This document shows, piece after piece, positions 44,793 to 53,441 of a stretch of DNA of 64,000 bases. Below the pieces are notes generated by a model. The model saw only the letters and a list, made by a program, of their open reading frames with translations, was not told the DNA's origin and did no database searches. Source of the stretch: Planosporangium mesophilum (lineage in GTDB: Bacteria > Actinomycetota > Actinomycetes > Mycobacteriales > Micromonosporaceae); NCBI RefSeq assembly GCF_016863255.1, contig NZ_BOON01000046.1, positions 1 to 64,000 on the forward strand, read 5' to 3'. The translations under genes and the position numbers were made by a program. The first letter of the stretch is position 1, and each line of letters starts with the position of its first letter.

Positions 44793-46040
44793 TGACTCGG
44801 GAGGTCGGCGTGGCTGCAGCCCGTTCGCGGCCTGCGCCGCGGCGCCCCTGAGCCGGCGGATCGCCTGGCGCTGCCGCTCCGTGATCAGTGGCGGTCGCCA
44901 GGACGCGTCCGACGGCCGGACGGTCGCCTCCACCTCGACGCGGAGCCGGTCGACGGCCGCCAGCAGCGCGCCGTGCTGCTGCCAGGCGGCCTGGTCGGCG
45001 TGCGGGTCGACGATCAGCAGCTGGCTCAGCCGGTCTCGGCGGCGATGCAGTTCGATCAGATGAGATTCCACCGTCCCCCGCGCGGCGTCGGCCGGCGCGC
45101 TGCCCGAGGCCAGCGGAGCCACACCCGCCAGCGCCGCGGCCGCGCACTCCAGTACGTCGGCCAGGGCCGCGCGCTCCTCCTCGTCGTACGCACCGGCCTG
45201 CTCCTCCACCGGTATGAAGTACGTACGGTCGAAGAGCGCCCGGCACAGGTTGCGCAGCGACACGTAGCAGTGTTCGAGCCCGGTCAGGGCGGTACGCAGC
45301 AGCGGCTGCGCGTTCCGGATGCTGGCGGCGCGCGGGTTGAGGCGGGCGCTGTGCTCGGCGCGCTCCAGGGACCGGTCGGCCCGCGCCACCTCGGCGCCGA
45401 GCGCGCGCGCCTCGGTGAGCCAGTGGTCGGCGACGTCCCGCGACCAGCCGGAGCGCACGTCACCGGCGAGCCCACGCAGCACCCGCGCCATCCGGTCCGC
45501 CAGGTCGCCGATCGCGTCGCCGGCCGGGCGGACGTACAGCGGCGGCGCGATCGCGAGGTTGACGAGCACGCCTATCCCGGCGCCGATGAGGGTCTCGTAC
45601 ACCCGCCCGACGGCCGCGGCCTCGGCGCCCCCGACGGCGAGGATCAGCATCGCGCTGATCGGGACCTCCAGCAGGTGCGGCCCCAGCCGCAGCAGCATCC
45701 CCAGGACGAGCGACATGGCCACCACGGCGCCGAGGCTCCACCAGGTGAGCCCGGCGAACGTCGCGACGCCGAGCGCCACCAGTACGCCGGCCAGCACGCT
45801 GGCCACCCGCTGAAGGCCCTGGGTGACGGTGTCGTACATCGTCACCTGCACCACGAGCAGCGCGGTCAGGGGCGCGAGTACCGGCTGCGCACTCGTACCC
45901 AGCGCGTCGGCCACGATGAAGGACACCACGGCGGCCAGCGTCGTCTTGGCCGTCCGCAGCCCGGGGATCTGACCCTCCCGGAGCAGGACGGCGGGCAGCG
46001 GGCGACCGAGGCCGAAGGTCAGCCACGACGGTAGGCGCAT
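44790..46040 (-). CDS. FUSC-family (aromatic acid exporter-like) membrane protein
   Basis: A 416-residue protein. Six N-terminal membrane helices in three closely spaced pairs (TTLAAVVSFIVADALG, LAPLTALLVVQVTMYDT, GVLVALGVATFAGLTWWSLG, VPISAMLILAVGGAEAAAVG, LIGAGIGVLVNLAIAPPLYV) match FUSC/ArAE transporters. A long helical cytoplasmic part follows (RSLERAEHSARLNPRAASIR). LLVVQVTMYDTVTQGLQRV is the family signature. It may export aromatic or other weak acids. Confidence 0.83.
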   Translation of the reverse strand: MRLPSWLTFGLGRPLPAVLLREGQIPGLRTAKTTLAAVVSFIVADALGTSAQPVLAPLTALLVVQVTMYDTVTQGLQRVASVLAGVLVALGVATFAGLTWWSLGAVVAMSLVLGMLLRLGPHLLEVPISAMLILAVGGAEAAAVGRVYETLIGAGIGVLVNLAIAPPLYVRPAGDAIGDLADRMARVLRGLAGDVRSGWSRDVADHWLTEARALGAEVARADRSLERAEHSARLNPRAASIRNAQPLLRTALTGLEHCYVSLRNLCRALFDRTYFIPVEEQAGAYDEEERAALADVLECAAAALAGVAPLASGSAPADAARGTVESHLIELHRRRDRLSQLLIVDPHADQAAWQQHGALLAAVDRLRVEVEATVRPSDASWRPPLITERQRQAIRRLRGAAAQAANGLQPRRPPES

Positions 46041-46193
46041 GATGGTCCAGACTCGATGCCGGCATCGACTCCTCGCATTGTGCCCCTCCCACGTGTCACG
46101 GCGGTCACAACGCCCGGCCGGCGGGTGACGGCGCCGGCAAGGACGTGAGAAGGGACATTAAACTCAGCGTGTCGGTTTGAGAACAAAGCGTGC

Positions 46194-46199
46194 TAGACA
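46194..46199 (+). promoter_or_regulatory. possible -10 for a leaderless vanX-like mRNA
   Basis: TAGACA ends six bases before the ATG at 46206, where a -10 would place the transcript start on the A of the start codon. A matching -35 is poor, so this is tentative. Confidence 0.25.
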
Positions 46200-46205
46200 T
46201 GGCGC

Positions 46206-47165
46206 ATGTCGGTCTTTCGCCGGATCCCGGGGCGTACCCACCCGGGTCAGACCCGCACCGGGCGCACCCTCGCCCTGTTCGCGACCACGGTGGCGACCCT
46301 GGCAGCCGCGGCCGGCTGCGCCACGGCGACGATGCACCCTGCCCCCACCCCGGCCAGCGCCACCCCGGCCAGCGCCGTGCCGACCGGCGCAGCCGTACCG
46401 ACCAGCGCCCCGGCCACACCGACGAAGCCCGCCCCGTCCGCCGGAGCGAACGTACCCGAGCGCGCCCCGGCCGGGTTCGTCGCTCTGTCCGATGTGGATC
46501 CGACGATTCTGCAGGACATCCGGTACGACACCGACCACAACTTCGTCGGGCGGCCGATCGACGGCTACCGCGACCCGATCTGCATCCTCACCCGCGAGGC
46601 CGCCGAGGGCCTGCACCGCGTCCAGACCGCCGCGCGCGCCCACGGGTACAGCCTCAAGGTCTACGACTGCTACCGGCCGCAGCGGGCGGTCGACGACTTC
46701 CAGCGCTGGGGACCGCGCCTCGACGACCAGCGGACCAAGGCCGAGTTCTACCCGCAGCTGGACAAGTCCGTGCTGTTCAACGAGGGGTACATCGCGGGAC
46801 CGACGGCCCACAGCCGGGGCAGCACGATGGACCTCACCATGGTCGCCCTGCCGGCGCGCGACCAGCGCCCGTACGTCGCCGGTGAGAGGCTGACGTCCTG
46901 CACCGCGCCGCAGGCGCAGCGGTTCCCGGACAACACCGTGGACATGGGTACCGGCTTCGACTGCTTCGACTCGCTCGCCCACACCCTCGATCCCCGGGTG
47001 ACCGGCCAGGCCATGGACCACCGCCTGCTGCTCAAGCGCCTGATGGCGGACGCCGGCTTCACCAACTACCCCAAGGAGTGGTGGCACTACTCGCTCACCA
47101 CCGAGCCGTACCCGCACACGTACTTCGACTTCCCGGTGTCACGCGCCGCTGTGAGCCACGACTGA
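46206..47165 (+). CDS. VanX-like D-alanyl-D-alanine dipeptidase lipoprotein
   Basis: A 319-residue M15D peptidase. The N-terminus carries a signal with lipobox LAAAAGC (Cys near 39), then a Pro/Ala/Thr-rich spacer to about 85. The catalytic domain has DIRYDTDHNFVGRP, VYDCYRPQRAV, the zinc site AHSRGSTMDL (His and Asp) and EWWHYSL (Glu and His). It would cleave D-Ala-D-Ala outside the cell; alone it suggests peptidoglycan turnover rather than vancomycin resistance. No ribosome binding site precedes ATG 46206, but TAGACA at 46194-46199 suits a leaderless transcript. Confidence 0.88.
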   Translation: MSVFRRIPGRTHPGQTRTGRTLALFATTVATLAAAAGCATATMHPAPTPASATPASAVPTGAAVPTSAPATPTKPAPSAGANVPERAPAGFVALSDVDPTILQDIRYDTDHNFVGRPIDGYRDPICILTREAAEGLHRVQTAARAHGYSLKVYDCYRPQRAVDDFQRWGPRLDDQRTKAEFYPQLDKSVLFNEGYIAGPTAHSRGSTMDLTMVALPARDQRPYVAGERLTSCTAPQAQRFPDNTVDMGTGFDCFDSLAHTLDPRVTGQAMDHRLLLKRLMADAGFTNYPKEWWHYSLTTEPYPHTYFDFPVSRAAVSHD

Positions 47166-47198
47166 CCGGTCCGACGGGACACAGCGGCTCCGGTTCGA

Positions 47199-48191
47199 CT
47201 ACGAGCTCGGCTGAGACTCCCCACCGTCGGCCTCCAGGCCCCGGACGACCGCCGCGACCAGGGCCACGACCGCACGGCGGGTACGCGGTGCCAGCCGCTG
47301 CCAGCGCAGCGGCCGCGAGCCGTGCAGTACCGGGTCGTCGGGCAGGCGCAACGACACCACTCCGAGGTCGCCGGCCCCCACGTGACGGTCGTCCGGGCTC
47401 GACGCCGGCGTCGGCACCAGTGCCGCGACCACAGCCGTCGCCGCCGGCCGGCGCAGGATCGACTCGACCCACGGCACACAGGCCTCCAGCCAGGCGTGGC
47501 CCGCCTCGTCGTCGGGGCCGACGAGGATCACCCGGTCGGCGGTCCCGATGACCGTCGCGGCGATCGAATCCTCGGACAGCCGCGGTGCGTCGGTGACGAC
47601 GGCGGAGGCGTAACGACCGAGTACCGGCACGGCGGCGAGGTACTCCTCGGCTCGGATCGCCGGTTCGCCGGACGCCGGATCCCGCGCGAGGAGCAGGACG
47701 TCGTCGGTCAGCAGGACGTCGTCGGTCAGTGCGAGATGCTGGCGCAGCCAGCGCTGTCCGGTCGTGGACCTCCCCGACCCGCCGGGCGCCGCGCCCCGGA
47801 TACCGAGCCCGGCCAACACCGGGTCGGCGGAGCCGTCAGCCCGCGCGGCCAGTCGGCGGTACAGCCCGCCGTCCTCGCCGACGTCGACGGCCAGGACATT
47901 CGGCCCGTGGAAGCGGGCGAGCGCGAGAGCGACCATCGCCGCCACCGTGTACCGGCCCCCGGACGGTGAACCCACCACGACGATCGAACTGCCGGCCCGC
48001 AATCGTCCGGGAAGCTCGGCGTACCGTCGGCGTCCGCTCCGCAGCCGGACGGCATGGCGGGAATCCAGCACGCTGGCCGCCGACTCGGCCACCGACCGGG
48101 CCATCGACCGCAGCGGCCACCGGTCGAACCCCGCGAGTACCGACATCGCGGCCGACCGGCCGGCGTCCCGGATGGATTCACCTAAGGACAT
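47199..48191 (-). CDS. MinD/CpaE-like ATPase with degenerate P-loop
   Basis: A 330-residue protein with the order of a ParA/MinD fold: IVVVGSPSGGRYTVAAMVAL in place of the KGGxGKT loop, VLAVDVGEDGGLYRRLA, ASAVVTDAPRLSEDSIAATV and DRVILVGPDDEAGHAWLEA. The P-loop lacks both lysines, so nucleotide hydrolysis is doubtful. An 18-bp duplication gives TDDVLL twice near residues 160-171. The ATG at 48191 is five bases past the stop of the upstream flavoprotein gene, so they are co-transcribed. A role as scaffold is inference. Confidence 0.65.
   Translation of the reverse strand: MSLGESIRDAGRSAAMSVLAGFDRWPLRSMARSVAESAASVLDSRHAVRLRSGRRRYAELPGRLRAGSSIVVVGSPSGGRYTVAAMVALALARFHGPNVLAVDVGEDGGLYRRLAARADGSADPVLAGLGIRGAAPGGSGRSTTGQRWLRQHLALTDDVLLTDDVLLLARDPASGEPAIRAEEYLAAVPVLGRYASAVVTDAPRLSEDSIAATVIGTADRVILVGPDDEAGHAWLEACVPWVESILRRPAATAVVAALVPTPASSPDDRHVGAGDLGVVSLRLPDDPVLHGSRPLRWQRLAPRTRRAVVALVAAVVRGLEADGGESQPSS
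47693..47728. repeat. 18-bp perfect tandem duplication inside the MinD-like gene
   Basis: GCAGGACGTCGTCGGTCA occurs twice in direct succession (47693-47710, 47711-47728), duplicating six residues in frame. Confidence 0.92.
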
Positions 48192-48196
48192 ACCGG

Positions 48197-49777
48197 TCAA
48201 CTCGGGCCGACGAGCACGCCGGGGTTGAGGACCCCGTACGGGTCGAGCGCGGCCTTGGCGGCGCGCAGCGCGACCGCGAACGGCTCCGGCCGCTGCCGGT
48301 CGTACCCGGGACGGTGGTCCCGGCCGACCGCATGGTGGTGAGTGACGGTGGCCCGGTGCCGGCCGAGAACCTCCATCGCCGCCGCCTTGATCTCGTCCCA
48401 CATCGCGACCTCCCGGCCACGGCGGCCGGCGGCGATCACCGTGAAGTACGGCGCCGGGCCATCGGGGTAGACGTGCGTGATCCGGCAGGTGATGACGCCG
48501 GGCGAGCCGGTGATCTCATTGATGGCGGCACCGACCTCGGCGTACACCGCCCGGTACAGCTCATGGACCCGGTCCCAGGTGCAGGCGGTCTCGAACGTCT
48601 CGACGATCGCGCTCATCCGGGCGAGCCCGTCCCGCAGGTACGGCATGCGCAGGAACGACGACCGCCACGCGTCGGCGGCCTGGTCACCCCCATGGGCACG
48701 GGCCGTCCCGCCGTGGTCGCGGGCGAGGTCCACGAGTTCGGCCAGCCGCCCGTCGACCGGACGGTCCGCGGACTCCACGCCCAGCAGCAGCACGCTCTGA
48801 CCGCCCCCGGCCAGGCCGGAGAACGCCGCCTCACCGGGATCGAGCAGCCGGCAGTTGGCCGGGTACAGGCCGGCCTGGGAGACGGCGCGGACCGCGTCCA
48901 TCGCGTCGGTGACGTCGGTGAAGGTCACGGTCGTCGACGCCTTGTGGCGAGGCCGCTGCTGCACCCGCATCCAGGCCTCGGTGATCACGCCGAGCGTCCC
49001 CTCCGAGCCCAGGAAGAGACGGTCGGGCGACGGGCCCGCGCCGGAGCCGGGTAGCCGCCACGACTCGCTGACCCCGACCGGGGTCACCACCCGCAGCGAC
49101 TCGGTCAGATCGTCGATGTGCGTGTACAGCGTGGCGTAGTGGCCGCCGGAGCGGGTGGCGAGCCAGCCGCCCAGCGTGGAGAACTCGAAGCTCTGCGGGA
49201 AGTGGCGCAGCGTGTACCCGTACGGTCGCAGTTGGTCCTCCAGCATAGGCCCGAGCGCGCCCGCCTGGATCCGCGCGGCCCGGCTGACGGTGTCCACCTC
49301 GAGCACCCGGTCCATGGCGGACAGGTCGAGGCTGAGCACTGCGGCGTGCCCGTCGCCGCGGTACTCCACTCCCCCGACCACCGAACTGCCGGCGCCGTAC
49401 GGGACGACCGCGACGCCGTGACGCCCGGCCCAGTCGAGCAGGTCCACGACGTCGGACTCGGAGCGCGGGAACGCGACGAGGTCCGGCGCGGCCGTGAGGT
49501 CGCCGTGCAGCGCGCGGAGCACGTCGCGATAGGCCTTGCCGTACGTGTGCGCCGCGCGGTCCGGCGGCGTGGTCGAGATCCGGTCCGCGAGTGAGGCCGG
49601 TGGCCGCACCCGCGGGGGCGCGAGTTCGCCGATCGCCGGTGTGGGCAGCGGCCGGTCCGGCAGGCCGGGCACCAGGGCGGCGAGCGCGACGCACTCGTCG
49701 TCCGGCAGTGCCTGGTCCGACCAACCCCAGCCCCACCAGGACCGTTGGCGCGTGGTCGGGTCGACGCCGGCGGTCAT
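48197..49777 (-). CDS. FAD-binding oxidase, alkyldihydroxyacetonephosphate synthase-like
   Basis: A 526-residue flavoprotein of the AGPS/vanillyl-alcohol oxidase fold. The start MTAGVDPTTRQRSWWGWGWS with Trp-rich segment is typical. The FAD site includes VVPYGAGSSVVGGVEY near 140, FPQSFEFSTLGGWLATRSGG near 220 and FLGSEGTLGVITEAWMRVQQ near 285. The C-terminus has HHHAVGRDHRPGY, where AGPS has its catalytic His/Tyr region. It may act in ether lipid or 2-hydroxyacid chemistry. It precedes the MinD-like gene and follows the amidase gene after 31 bases, all on the minus strand. Confidence 0.82.
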   Translation of the reverse strand: MTAGVDPTTRQRSWWGWGWSDQALPDDECVALAALVPGLPDRPLPTPAIGELAPPRVRPPASLADRISTTPPDRAAHTYGKAYRDVLRALHGDLTAAPDLVAFPRSESDVVDLLDWAGRHGVAVVPYGAGSSVVGGVEYRGDGHAAVLSLDLSAMDRVLEVDTVSRAARIQAGALGPMLEDQLRPYGYTLRHFPQSFEFSTLGGWLATRSGGHYATLYTHIDDLTESLRVVTPVGVSESWRLPGSGAGPSPDRLFLGSEGTLGVITEAWMRVQQRPRHKASTTVTFTDVTDAMDAVRAVSQAGLYPANCRLLDPGEAAFSGLAGGGQSVLLLGVESADRPVDGRLAELVDLARDHGGTARAHGGDQAADAWRSSFLRMPYLRDGLARMSAIVETFETACTWDRVHELYRAVYAEVGAAINEITGSPGVITCRITHVYPDGPAPYFTVIAAGRRGREVAMWDEIKAAAMEVLGRHRATVTHHHAVGRDHRPGYDRQRPEPFAVALRAAKAALDPYGVLNPGVLVGPS

Positions 49778-49808
49778 CGGTCGGCCAGGGTGGTCAGCGG
49801 GCGGCTCC

Positions 49809-51737
49809 CTACGATGACGGCAACAGGTCCACGTCGGCGGCGCGCAGGTACGCCACCCGGTGCCCGAATTGCACCTGATAGTAGACGTCGTTGCCGCGTA
49901 CGACCAGGTGATCGGCCGTGTCGAAGGTGGTGGCGTAGTAGTACTCCGGCCGCAGCACCAGACCGACCGCATAGCGCTGGCCGGCGGGCAGCGTGTACGG
50001 CAGCGGCACCACCGACTGGACGGGGACGTTCGACGGGTACGCCCGCGCCTCCGGGTAGGCCCTGCCGTACACCGGCACGCTGGCGCGGCCGGCCCTGGGC
50101 GTGGCGACCAGCCCGGTCGCGGGCATCGTCTGGGCGCTACGCAGCCAGCCCTTCTGCCCGAGGTACCAGACCGCGGTCCACTCACCACCGCGCTCGGCGA
50201 CGGCGTACCGCTGGCCGGTGGAGACCCGGCTGCCGTGGTCCAGTACGTCCATCGTGGACTGTCCGGTGGGTACGTGGCGGCCGACGTCGAGCAGCAGCGG
50301 CGCGTCGTCACGCGGCTCGGTACGCAGGACGACCGAGGCCGAGGGGCGCGACGGGCACGGGTTGCCGGAGCCGGGCCGGTCGCAGCCGGTGTACGCGGGC
50401 CGGTTGGACTGGAAGTCGGGGGCGATCGTGACCAGGCCGCTCTGAGCGCCGCCGCTCGGGCGCAGCGGCGCGCCGAGCAGGTCGAAGTAGTGCGCCCAGT
50501 CCCAGTACGGGCCGGGGTCGGCGTGCATGCCGGGGATCGTGGACGGGATCGTTCCCTGGACGGTGTCGTGGCCGAGGATGTGGTGCCGGTCCAGCGGGAT
50601 CCCGTACCGGAGCGCGAGGTGGCGCACCAGCGTCGCCGAACTGCGGTACATCGCCTCGGTGTACCACGTACCCTGCGCCGCGAAGCCCTCGTGCTCCAGG
50701 CCGATGGCCTTGGCGTTGACGTACCAGTTGCCGGCGTGCCACGCCACGTCCCGGCTCTTCACGTGCTGGGCGATGTGCCCGTCGGAGGAGCGCAGCGTGA
50801 AGTTCCAGGAGACGTACGTCGGGTCCTGCACCAGCCGCAGCGTGGTGGCGTAGTCCTCTTCGGTGTCGTGGATGACGATGTACTCGATGCGCTGGCTGGC
50901 GGGGCGGTCGGCCTTGTCGTGGTTGCCGTAGTCACCCGGATCCGCCGAGAGCTTCTGGTACGGCGCGGGGATCCACTCGCAGGCGAGGGTGGGCGGGCAC
51001 TCGGTCTCGGCGCGACTGGACGCGCGCAGCCCCAGCCGGTCGAGCCACGTCGTCTCCGGCCTGACCGCCCGGGCCGGCAGGGTGACGCGCTGGCCGTCGT
51101 CGGTGGTCCGCTGCGCGCCGTCGCGGATCGTGGCGTACACCTGGTCGGCGAAGCTCCGGGCCCCGTCGGCGTCGTCCGCGCCGGAGTAGCGCGCGACCGC
51201 CCCGTACCACGCGGCCGGATCGCCCACGACGGGCGCGCCGAGCTCACTCTGGTACCGGCGCAGCACCGCCGCCCCGGCGCGGATGTTGGCGCCCGGGTCG
51301 GCCTTGATGGCGACCGGGTCGAGGCCGGTCAGCCCCTTGGCCAGGTCGACGGTACGCAGCGCGGCCGCGACCTGCCCGGCCTCGGTGCGGCGCGGGGCGA
51401 GCGGACGCGCGGTGTCGCCCCGGGGGTCCTCCGCGCCGTCGTGGTGGTCCGAGCCGGTCAGGAACGGTACGGCGTCGGTCAGGTGCATCGGCCCGTACCC
51501 GGCGGCGCGGGACGGCTGGCCACCGTTGGTGTCCCAGCGGGACTGCAGGTACGAGACGGCGAGCAGCACGTCTTCGGGCACGCCGAACTCCGCGGAGGCC
51601 GCGGCGAAGGCCCGCTGCCGGTCGCCGTCGGCGGCGGCTGCCGGCGACGGCCGGAGAGCGCCACCGAGGCCGACGGTGACGGCGGCGGTGACGGCGAGGG
51701 CGAGCGCCGGACGGCGGAAGCTGGACATGACACGCAT
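49809..51737 (-). CDS. secreted N-acetylmuramoyl-L-alanine amidase with degenerate lysozyme-like N-domain
   Basis: A 642-residue exoprotein. Signal peptide about 1-37. Residues 38-210 resemble a lytic transglycosylase (FGVPEDVLLAVSYLQSRWDT, GYGPMHLTDAVPF), but Gln-Ser stands where the catalytic Glu is expected. Residues about 290-450 are an amidase-2 domain: IEYIVIHDTEEDYATTLRLV with zinc His, VAWHAGNWYVNAKAIGLEHE and HHILGHDTVQGT, MHADPGPYWDW. The last 160 residues have SH3-like repeats (ERGGEWTAVWYLGQKGWLRS). ATG 51737 has AGGAGG five bases upstream. Confidence 0.87.
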   Translation of the reverse strand: MRVMSSFRRPALALAVTAAVTVGLGGALRPSPAAAADGDRQRAFAAASAEFGVPEDVLLAVSYLQSRWDTNGGQPSRAAGYGPMHLTDAVPFLTGSDHHDGAEDPRGDTARPLAPRRTEAGQVAAALRTVDLAKGLTGLDPVAIKADPGANIRAGAAVLRRYQSELGAPVVGDPAAWYGAVARYSGADDADGARSFADQVYATIRDGAQRTTDDGQRVTLPARAVRPETTWLDRLGLRASSRAETECPPTLACEWIPAPYQKLSADPGDYGNHDKADRPASQRIEYIVIHDTEEDYATTLRLVQDPTYVSWNFTLRSSDGHIAQHVKSRDVAWHAGNWYVNAKAIGLEHEGFAAQGTWYTEAMYRSSATLVRHLALRYGIPLDRHHILGHDTVQGTIPSTIPGMHADPGPYWDWAHYFDLLGAPLRPSGGAQSGLVTIAPDFQSNRPAYTGCDRPGSGNPCPSRPSASVVLRTEPRDDAPLLLDVGRHVPTGQSTMDVLDHGSRVSTGQRYAVAERGGEWTAVWYLGQKGWLRSAQTMPATGLVATPRAGRASVPVYGRAYPEARAYPSNVPVQSVVPLPYTLPAGQRYAVGLVLRPEYYYATTFDTADHLVVRGNDVYYQVQFGHRVAYLRAADVDLLPSS

Positions 51738-51824
51738 GGGTCCTCCTGCGTACCCCGGTGGTGCCGAAAATAAATAACGATGCTAGTCAATGAACTGGTG
51801 ATTGGTAACTTCTCGGATCGACGG

Positions 51825-52200
51825 ATGCGGATCCTCTTCTCCTGCCGCCCGGCGCTCGGGCACGTGTACCCGCTGATCCCGCTGGCGATGGCGGCGCGCG
51901 AGGCCGGGCACCGGGTGGTCTTCGGTACGGGCGCCGCATTCGTGCCCCGGCTGCGGCGGCTCGACTTCGAGGCGTACCCGGTCGGCATAGCGGTCTCGGA
52001 GGCGGAGGCGCAGGCGCGCCGCCAGCTCGGCGACGCCGACCCGCTGGAGCTCATTCTCACCATGTTCGGGGACGTACTGGCCCGCCGCACCTTGGCCGAT
52101 CTCGTACCTCTGCTGGCGGAGCTGCGGCCGGACCTCGTGGTGTACGAGCAGAGCCCTGGCCGACGTCATCGCAGCGGGCAGATCCGTTCGACTCCCATGA
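51825..52200 (+). pseudogene. 5' fragment of an MGT/UGT-type glycosyltransferase, frameshifted and truncated
   Basis: From ATG 51825 the product begins MRILFSCRPALGHVYPLIPL and runs through AAREAGHRVVFGTGAAFVPR and LAELRPDLVVYEQS, a clean N-terminal half-domain of macrolide-type GT1 enzymes. Near 52153-52157 (GAGCCCTGG) one extra base breaks the frame; the other frame continues as SLADVIAAG before a stop at 52198-52200. The remaining 250 or more residues, including the nucleotide-sugar domain, are absent. It is a decayed gene or the scar of a deletion. Confidence 0.7.
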
Positions 52201-52478
52201 GCCTGCGGGTGGCGCCCTCGAACCATTTCGCATATTCGCATGAGGCCGGCGGGCCCGATCACGTCGCCGGCCAGTCTTTTTGCGGCAAATAATGAGATGT
52301 ATCATATGCACGAAACCGATACCCAGCGGCTGCGAAACGAGGTGGCCCGATCGACCCGCACAATCCATGGTCCGAGACGGCCGATTCGCCCCTGAGCTGG
52401 CCTTGGTCCCGGCTCGCCCGGACCGGCGGCGGAAGGTCGGTGGCGATGATCCTGTTGAACAACTGCGAGGACTGACAC
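52201..52478. other. leader of gpgS with an AT-richer patch, no firm gene
   Basis: About 280 bases. Around 52270-52320 the DNA is much less GC-rich (TTTTTGCGGCAAATAATGAG and TATCATATG), which probably marks the gpgS promoter. One frame ending at 52473-52475 encodes WSETADSPLSWPWSRLART then a Cys-containing tail, without a usable start codon. It may be part of the deletion scar. Confidence 0.4.
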
Positions 52479-53441
52479 GTGCACGAGCGGGCATCAGCGT
52501 GGTTTCACAAGCGAAGCTCGAATTGGAAAGAATGGCCGCTGGACCGGCTTCTCGAATTGAAATTCCGTCAGGATTCTCGAATTAGTCTTGTCATTCCCGC
52601 CCGGGATGAGGCCGCCACGATTTCGGAAATTGTCGGCACGCTGCGTACGGCACTCGTGAAAGACGCGCCCCTGCTCGACGAGCTTGTCGTCATCGACTCG
52701 AACTCCAGCGACGCCACGGCGACCCTCGCCGAGCAGGCCGGCGCGACCGTGTACCGGGCCGGCGACATCGCACCGGAGCAGGGCAACCATCACGGCAAGG
52801 GCGAGGCGCTCTGGAAGTCGCTCTTCGTCACCAGCGGTGACCTGCTGGTCTTCGTCGACGCCGACCTCACCGGCTGGGGTCCGCACTTCGTCACCGGCCT
52901 GCTCGGGCCGCTACTCACCGACCCCGGGACGCTGCTGGTCCGGGCCGCCTACACCCGGCTCCGTACCGGCAGCGACGGCACCACCTCACCGGACGGCGGC
53001 CGGGTGACCGAGCTCGTCGCCCGCCCGCTGCTGAGCCTGTACTGGCCGGAGCTGACCGGAGTGGTCCAGCCGCTCGCCGGGGAGTGGGCGGCCCGGCGCA
53101 GCCTGATGGAGTCGCTGAGCATCCCGGTCGGCTACGGGGTCGAGCTGTCCACGTTGGTGGACACCGCTTCCGGGTACGGTCTCGACGCGATCGCGCAGGT
53201 CCACCTCGGCGCCCGCGCCCACCGACACCGCAGCGACCACGATCTCGCGCTCACGGCCGCCGAGGTGCTGGCCGTGGCGGAGTCCCGGCGGGACCGGCCC
53301 GGTGCCGCGCTGACCGCCCCGCAGCTCCAGCAGTTCCGCCAGGACGGGGACTGGGTGACGCCGCAGGCCCGTCCCGTACCGGTGTCCGAGCGACCGCCGG
53401 CCGTCGGCATCGCGCGTGCTGAGGATGGGAAACCCGAATGA
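52479..53441 (+). CDS. gpgS: glucosyl-3-phosphoglycerate synthase
   Basis: A 320-residue GT81 glycosyltransferase that joins glucose from a nucleotide sugar to 3-phosphoglycerate, the first step to glucosylglycerate and methylglucose lipopolysaccharides. ISLVIPARDEAATISEIVGT, DELVVIDSNSSDATATLAEQ, GKGEALWKSL, VFVDADLTGWGPHFV (the DxD) and VVQPLAGEWAARRSLMESL are characteristic. GTG 52479 has GCGAGG eight bases upstream. Its stop overlaps the folP2 start (ATGA), the same pairing as Rv1208 and Rv1207 in Mycobacterium tuberculosis as I recall. Confidence 0.92.
   Translation: MHERASAWFHKRSSNWKEWPLDRLLELKFRQDSRISLVIPARDEAATISEIVGTLRTALVKDAPLLDELVVIDSNSSDATATLAEQAGATVYRAGDIAPEQGNHHGKGEALWKSLFVTSGDLLVFVDADLTGWGPHFVTGLLGPLLTDPGTLLVRAAYTRLRTGSDGTTSPDGGRVTELVARPLLSLYWPELTGVVQPLAGEWAARRSLMESLSIPVGYGVELSTLVDTASGYGLDAIAQVHLGARAHRHRSDHDLALTAAEVLAVAESRRDRPGAALTAPQLQQFRQDGDWVTPQARPVPVSERPPAVGIARAEDGKPE

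Noticed and set aside
46206-47165. Vancomycin resistance locus
   Set aside because: Only a VanX-like lipoprotein is present; no vanH, vanA ligase or vanRS-type regulators are in the window.
48197-50311. Longer version of the AGPS-like flavoprotein starting at 50311
   Set aside because: The extra 178 codons overlap the amidase gene antisense-free frame region and show no homologous sequence; ATG 49777 opens with the Trp-rich start typical of the family.
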